Positions 59,364 through 64,000 of a stretch of 64,000 bases of DNA are shown one piece after another. The notes below the pieces were generated by a model. It was given only the letters and a program-made list of their open reading frames with translations. It was not told where the DNA came from and ran no database searches. This DNA is from Neonectria sp. B-13 (taxonomy: Eukaryota > Ascomycota > Sordariomycetes > Hypocreales > Nectriaceae): assembly GCA_002682825.1 (NCBI GenBank), contig NOKP01000003.1:2232001-2296000 (forward strand). Direction: 5' to 3'. The position numbers and the translations under genes are program-made. Each line of letters begins with the position of its first letter. Within the stretch, counting starts at the first letter, position 1.

Positions 59364-60835
59364 CTAGTCCTTGGAGGTGCCATTCTGGGCAATCTTGCCG
59401 TTGACCTTGGGCTCGGGCACCGTGGTCTCCTCTTCATCATCCTCATAGTCGGAGCGGTCATCATCCAGCTGGTTCTGGAAGACGAAGCGGAAGGCGATGC
59501 GGGTGATGCAGAAGAGCCAGAAGAGGTTTAGAGCCTGAAGAGAGGCGAGCAAGAACGTGGTGATGGCTTGGCTGAGGCGGCACTTGTACTGTTCCGCGGC
59601 CCAATCCATCTCAAACGGACCGATGGTCTCGTACTCAGTGAAGATGGACCAGAGGATCTTGATGTTGATGACATGGCGGAGGTAGATCCAAACTCCCATG
59701 AATAGAACAAAGTAGGGGCCGGTCAAGGAGTGGTCGAGGTAGTTGAGCGTCTTCGAGGTGGCAAGGAAGAAGTCACTGATGTCGTGCGTGACATAGACGG
59801 CCAGGCCCATGTAGGTGAAGTGGAAGCGGTAACTAAGGGCGATGAGGGACAGGCTGACAATATGGTGGCCTACGAGCTCCTTGAAGTCCTTGCGGGGCTT
59901 CTCCATGCCGAGGACGAGGACAATCGCCTGCTGGGCCCAGTAGGCGGCCTCGAAGAGGTAGTAGAACTTGACGGGGGCCTCGTGGGTGCGGTGAGGGAAG
60001 CCCTCATACATGCCGGCCGTGTTGAAGTACCAGACGGGGGTACGGCTCATGACCCAGAGTCCGGCAGGGCCAAGGATGCCGAAGTAGACGGCCGTGTACA
60101 TCTGCTCCATGAAGCGGGCCTGTTTGCTACGGCCGAGGCCGGCGCGGCGGGCGAGGGGCTTAAGAACCTCCTGCATGATGAACTCGCGAGTGAAGGAGAG
60201 GACGACCGTGTAGAAGGAGACGAAGGCAATATCCCAGGGGCCCTTGCCGTACTGGGAGGGAATGGTAGGATCATCTTGGGGCAACTTGTAGGAGAGGAAG
60301 ATGAAATTGTGGATTGGGTTGGACTCGGTGGGATTGACGGCGTAGGCGGCGAGGAAGAGGAGGACGATGACGGCAGGAAGCACGAAGGTGCGCTTAATCA
60401 TGATCTGGCGGGTACGGGCAAAGAGACCGCGAGCACGGCGACGCTTGGAGAGGCGCTTGTGTCCATTAGCATTCTGCGGAGAGGGAAGACGGCGGTCAGT
60501 CAAGGAGAAGAACAAGAGGGGAGGAGGCGGAAGAGGGGGAAGAGAAAGAAACACACCTGAACATTGACATCGGAGGCATCGAGACTGACGCGACTCGATG
60601 CCATGGCCGGCGCGGTGTCACCGGCATGAATCTCGCCTCCGAGAATGCTGCTCTTGCGCCGCCTCCGAGCGGCCCCGTCGACGGCATTCGCATGAGCACC
60701 GGAGGCGGTGCCGTTGACCTTACTGTTGGCCTGCCGCAGCTGGTCGGCAGGCGTGCTGAGCGGCGGGAAGGGTTCGGCGCTCGTCATGGCTGCTGACTTG
60801 CGGGATGAGCTTCTGGTACTTCGTTTCGATGTCAT
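59364..60835 (-). CDS. LAG1: Ceramide synthase, Lag1/Lac1 family
   Basis: Acyl-CoA-dependent ceramide synthase of the ER membrane: joins a fatty acyl chain to a sphingoid base in sphingolipid synthesis. Exons on the minus strand 60835-60557 and 60473-59364 give 462 residues; the intron is 83 bp. Residues 1-125 are a basic, Ser-rich cytosolic part (RKSSILGG and KRRRARGLFARTRQ). A first membrane helix follows at about 118-135. The TLC domain spans about 190-420 with several helices. The Lag1 motif is intact: His296-His297 in VGHHIVSLSLIALSYRFHF and Asp324/Asp327 in HDISDFF, residues needed for activity in the family. The acidic C-terminus (DDDRSDYEDDEEE) fits the CK2-site tail of yeast Lag1. 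A second ATG 16 codons downstream (60787) could also serve as the start. Confidence 0.95.
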
Positions 60836-62987
60836 TCAGTCCGACTTGGAGCGATGGGCTTCGAGCGTCGAGGGTATTGTGTTCGTGTGTTCGTCGCGGG
60901 TCGTCTGGCGTGTTCGTCTCCTGAAGGTATTTTCCCCCCTGTACCTTGGTGTCCCCTTTTACACCAAAGTAACGTGGTGGTTCCTTAATTATTTCCTAGT
61001 GGGCACCTGTGGGGTTTTCGCTTTTCCCCTGGCTCGGTGGTGGGGGGAGCAATACGTTAGGTAGAGAAGTGTCGAGAAGAAGAGCGCTGGCGCTGACGAA
61101 GATGCGAGACGTGGAAGGATCTCACGCGGCAGCTGACAAGTCGAAGGGGACTGGTGACTGGTGATTCTTGTTCGCAGGTGTCTTCGCAAAAGCCCCTTTC
61201 CTCGTTGGTTGCTCGCTGCAGCAGAAGGTCGCGGGGGAGTGGAGGCAAGGGTCAGCAAGGGAAAGGCGGGCAGGTGAAGCGGGCGGGTGATTGGCTGAGC
61301 TGGGCCGGGTTTGTCGGTTTGGTGGCGGCGCTATTGCGAGAGACAAGTTGGGTTGGTTGTTGACAAGGCAGAAGAGAGAGAAGAGAGAGTAATGGATGGT
61401 GAAAGTGTGAGAGATTGATGAGGTACGGAGTACACAATATCGACGTCACAGTGCGTTGTGCGGAAACCTCGGAAAGCGCATGTGTGCACGAATAGGTGAG
61501 ATGGAAAGAACAGGACGGGAACAGGAAGGAAACTTCGAAAAACCCGCCGCTTTTGATTTGCTTCGGCCTCGGCACCCGCGGGGACGGCTCGTCGCTGGCG
61601 CGCTGTCAGCTAAGTTACAGGTAGCACCGGCAGGGAAATTAGTAGAGGCCATCGTCGGCTGTCTGTGGGAAAATAAGGGACTTGCTTTCCCATACCTTAT
61701 TATTAGTGGCTCATCCTTCCCCCTTTTGAGCGCAGGGTCCAATTCTGCTGAGCCTCTGACGTGAGGCCTCTCAGCCTTTCAGCGGTAAGTAATTAGCGGG
61801 TTCAACCACTATTGCAAGGCTGTTTTCTCTTGGGCTCCGTCCGTGGTACATACCTAGTTGCGTCACTATCTCACCCACTCACATCTCCATCCCGGAGGAT
61901 CCGTAGCAGCTAGGAAGAAGCACGCAGCGAACTGTTGAATCCAACATGAATACAAACCGCGTGTTTACCAGAAGTAACCTGGACATTCGGTCTTGTTTGC
62001 AGGACTGCTAATTGGACCACGGAAAAGCCCATGGCAGATTCGTATGGAATCCTCCTCAGCCAGGCCGCCACAATCTCCTCCAGCTCCAACCCAGCTCGCA
62101 TGTAACTCGCATTTAAACAGACGACTTTCTGGCTTTGACCCGATTCTTGGGCCTTGCCGTTTGATCCTCGGGCAAAACGGCCAAAAAACCTGGTTTGCGC
62201 CGCATCACCATCGGCCCACGCCAGCTCATCTCAGCCGGTTCTCTCGGCAATACTGGCATCTCCCGCTTGGCATCTCGCTTGTTCCTGGTGCAGGCGGCAC
62301 TCGCTGGCTTATGGTTCATGGCGGGACTCCCTCCTTGTCCTGAACCTGAGTCGTACCATGGCATGTGATTGAACGATGCGAGATGGCCGATATACGATGT
62401 ACGACGTGCCATGTCCAGTAAAGTAAACGATTCACCGTGTATGAGATACGATGTGCCATGATCCATGTGCCGTCTCCGATGGGGGTGCGTCATGCCGAAT
62501 CAACGGTGCCCGAGCTGGGATAGGGTGGGTAGGGTATGATGATAGGAGAACAGCCAACGAAGGGAGCAGCATCGATGGGTTTCGACTCCCAAATCTTCAC
62601 TCTGCACCCTGGATCGGGTTTCGTTCAAAACATCGACAAGCTCAAGGTACGCCGACATTACAAGGAGCACGCATTCTGTTAACTTCATGCGCCAGTCCCT
62701 TCCCAGGGACCAATCATCACGATCACTTATAACCTGGCTAATCATGTCTAATGCGTGCAATATTTATCGTGAATACACATCGCCGACTATGTCTGCTTGT
62801 CCACTACTCCTATCGACAATTCTCCATATATATGGCTTTACGCTTAACCCAGGGTATCTTTTCGCAATGCTACACCAGCCTGCCCCTTGACAAGAGGCCC
62901 TTCTTTTCTACCAAACAAGCAATCAACGCCTCGCTAGATGCAAACCAAACGACACAGCAAGTACTCCGTCCACATGTATGCGCGCAC
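60836..62987. other. Intergenic, no gene seen
   Basis: About 2.15 kb. The first 600 bp, C/T-rich on the minus strand, are the likely LAG1 promoter. A TACGGAGTAC copy lies at 61424-61433. Around 62350-62470 short blocks such as ATACGATGT and GTGCCATG recur. ORFs up to 126 codons have no recognised family. Confidence 0.5.
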
Positions 62988-63986
62988 TCATGGCACATGT
63001 GGTGTTCTCGACGAGTCCGAATCTTGTCGTCTGTGGTCAACTGAGGATGCCGCTGAAATCGAGCCATCATCGTCGTCTGAGTAGTACTCATCCTCGTAGA
63101 TCATTTGCGACTGTACACCCCGCCACAGTGGTGGGTTGTTTGGCGGGATCGAAGACTCTCCCTGCTGGTTTGTCGAAAATGTGCTTCTGTTCCTGTCTAG
63201 CTGTGCCATTTCTCCGGATGCATCTCTCGATGGGCTACTGCTGCTGTTCGCCAACACCCCGCTCGAGGGTGAATACTCCGCCGTGATCAACTCCTCTTCC
63301 TCTAAAACTTGCTGTAGCGCAGCTCCGCGGCGGGAAGGCGCAGGAATCACTGTCACGGGAAGGCTCTCTGTATTGGGTGTCGTTCGTATCCGGTCACGGA
63401 GCTTGTCGGCCTGGTTCGCGGCAAAGTCCTCAAGGCGAGCTCGCAAGTCCCATCTGCCCGCCGTCGCACGGGGCTCTGGTGCCGGAACCTGCGGGGTCTG
63501 AGGCGACTCGTTGGGTGCTTCCTCACTCGAGTCACGGCGTAGCGGGTTTGCAAAAGTGAGGCTCCGCCAGCCGTCCTGGCTTTGGGTCGCGTTGTTGGCC
63601 TCGAGATCCGGAAGTCGCCCACTGGCAGGTACCACGGCATGCCCGTTCTGCATTGAGGTAGAGGCTTGAGTCCACGGTGGCGCATCGTCGTTTGCCGGAT
63701 GGCTTTGCGGGTTACTGTTTGGCCGCGTGAGGTCCACCGCACTTAGACGTGGTAGCGGATCAGGCGTCCTGGTTGTGGCCTCTGATGGTGGTTGGTATCG
63801 TACAGCATAAACTGTGCTTGCCGCGCTGGCGGTGTCTGTTCGACTGATTGGGGTGACCGCGGGAGCTGGCCGTGATGGCCAGATTGGCGGTCGTAATATG
63901 GCACCCATGCTCCGCTGCGCAGGCTCGGCTGTGGTCCCAGGGCCATCGTTGCCTGGTACTCGATAACGGTTGGTGATGGCAGACAT
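62988..63986 (-). CDS. Unknown fungal protein, possibly 5'-partial
   Basis: Open frame of 332 codons on the minus strand from ATG 63986. The frame stays open to the window edge at 64000, so the gene may start further right and this may be only a C-terminal exon. The product is hydrophilic and probably mostly disordered: Pro/Ser/Thr-rich 1-150, a short ordered-looking helix GRWDLRARLEDFAANQADKLRDRI (about 185-210, written here to show the Arg/Glu/Asp pattern), then EEEELITAEYSPSSG and an acidic end EDEYYSDDDDGSIS. No membrane helix is present in the visible part. The length without stops and the consistent low-complexity composition support coding. I cannot name a family; it would fit the cytosolic tail of a membrane protein, but that is guesswork. 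Confidence 0.55.
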   Translation of the reverse strand: MSAITNRYRVPGNDGPGTTAEPAQRSMGAILRPPIWPSRPAPAVTPISRTDTASAASTVYAVRYQPPSEATTRTPDPLPRLSAVDLTRPNSNPQSHPANDDAPPWTQASTSMQNGHAVVPASGRLPDLEANNATQSQDGWRSLTFANPLRRDSSEEAPNESPQTPQVPAPEPRATAGRWDLRARLEDFAANQADKLRDRIRTTPNTESLPVTVIPAPSRRGAALQQVLEEEELITAEYSPSSGVLANSSSSPSRDASGEMAQLDRNRSTFSTNQQGESSIPPNNPPLWRGVQSQMIYEDEYYSDDDDGSISAASSVDHRRQDSDSSRTPHVP

Positions 63987-64000
63987 ATTGGCCCATCCAT

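Noticed and set aside
59730..60560. Plus-strand ORF of 276 codons over the LAG1 gene
   Set aside because: Antisense to ceramide synthase, whose motifs and splice sites are clear.

Overview
The window is nuclear DNA of a filamentous ascomycete, most likely a Sordariomycete and perhaps Hypocreales. Genes carry short introns of about 50-100 bp (a few longer) with GTATGT/GTGAGT/GTACGT-like donors and CTAAC-type branch points. Third codon positions are GC-rich. Several proteins are typical of this class: a trifunctional anthranilate synthase component II of 762 residues, a subgroup I G-protein alpha subunit, a CWC21, a DUF3716 protein and an Hmt1-type ABC transporter. The assignments are by recognition of protein families; no database was searched. 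One run of 100 Ns (52411-52510) shows that the sequence is a scaffold.

Layout. (1) 1-19.96 kb is gene-dense: NUP188 (minus, C-terminal end lost off the left edge), divergent trp1/trpC (plus), a BRCT protein with a possible WGR-like region (plus), the ER SNARE USE1 (minus), CWC21 (minus) divergent from CDC123 (plus), a DUF3716 protein (plus) and the G-alpha subunit (minus). (2) 19.96-28.84 kb is almost 9 kb without a convincing gene. It holds one unexplained 335-codon ORF and two weak small ORFs. (3) 28.84-40.68 kb is dense again: a DUF1771-Smr protein ending in a CaaX-like box (plus), a seven-helix membrane protein (minus), KTI12 (plus), a small unknown protein (plus), CDC48 (plus) and a small conserved-type unknown (minus). 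(4) 40.7-52.97 kb is a second gene-poor stretch of about 12 kb with simple repeats, inverted repeats, a perfect 20-bp palindrome and the assembly gap. (5) 52.97-64 kb holds the Hmt1-like ABC transporter (plus), a 3.2-kb intergenic region rich in microsatellites, ceramide synthase LAG1 (minus) and a partial unknown gene (minus) at the right edge.

The genes are mostly housekeeping and do not form an operon-like pathway or a biosynthetic cluster. They cover nuclear pore, tryptophan synthesis, ER retrograde fusion, splicing, eIF2 assembly, tRNA wobble modification/Elongator, AAA+ unfoldase, sphingolipid synthesis, G-protein signalling and vacuolar-type ABC transport. Two divergent pairs share short promoters: NUP188/trp1 (451 bp, containing a perfect Gcn4/CPC1-type TGAGTCA site) and CWC21/CDC123 (422 bp).

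I found no CRISPR, transposon, rRNA or tRNA gene. I did not find a clearly new biological system. The best leads are the BRCT/WGR-like protein without a PARP domain, the possibly prenylated Smr protein, a recurrent intergenic near-palindrome (TACGGAGTAC), the 20-bp palindrome, a hairpin pair near 42.5 kb and the unexplained long ORF at 21.2 kb.
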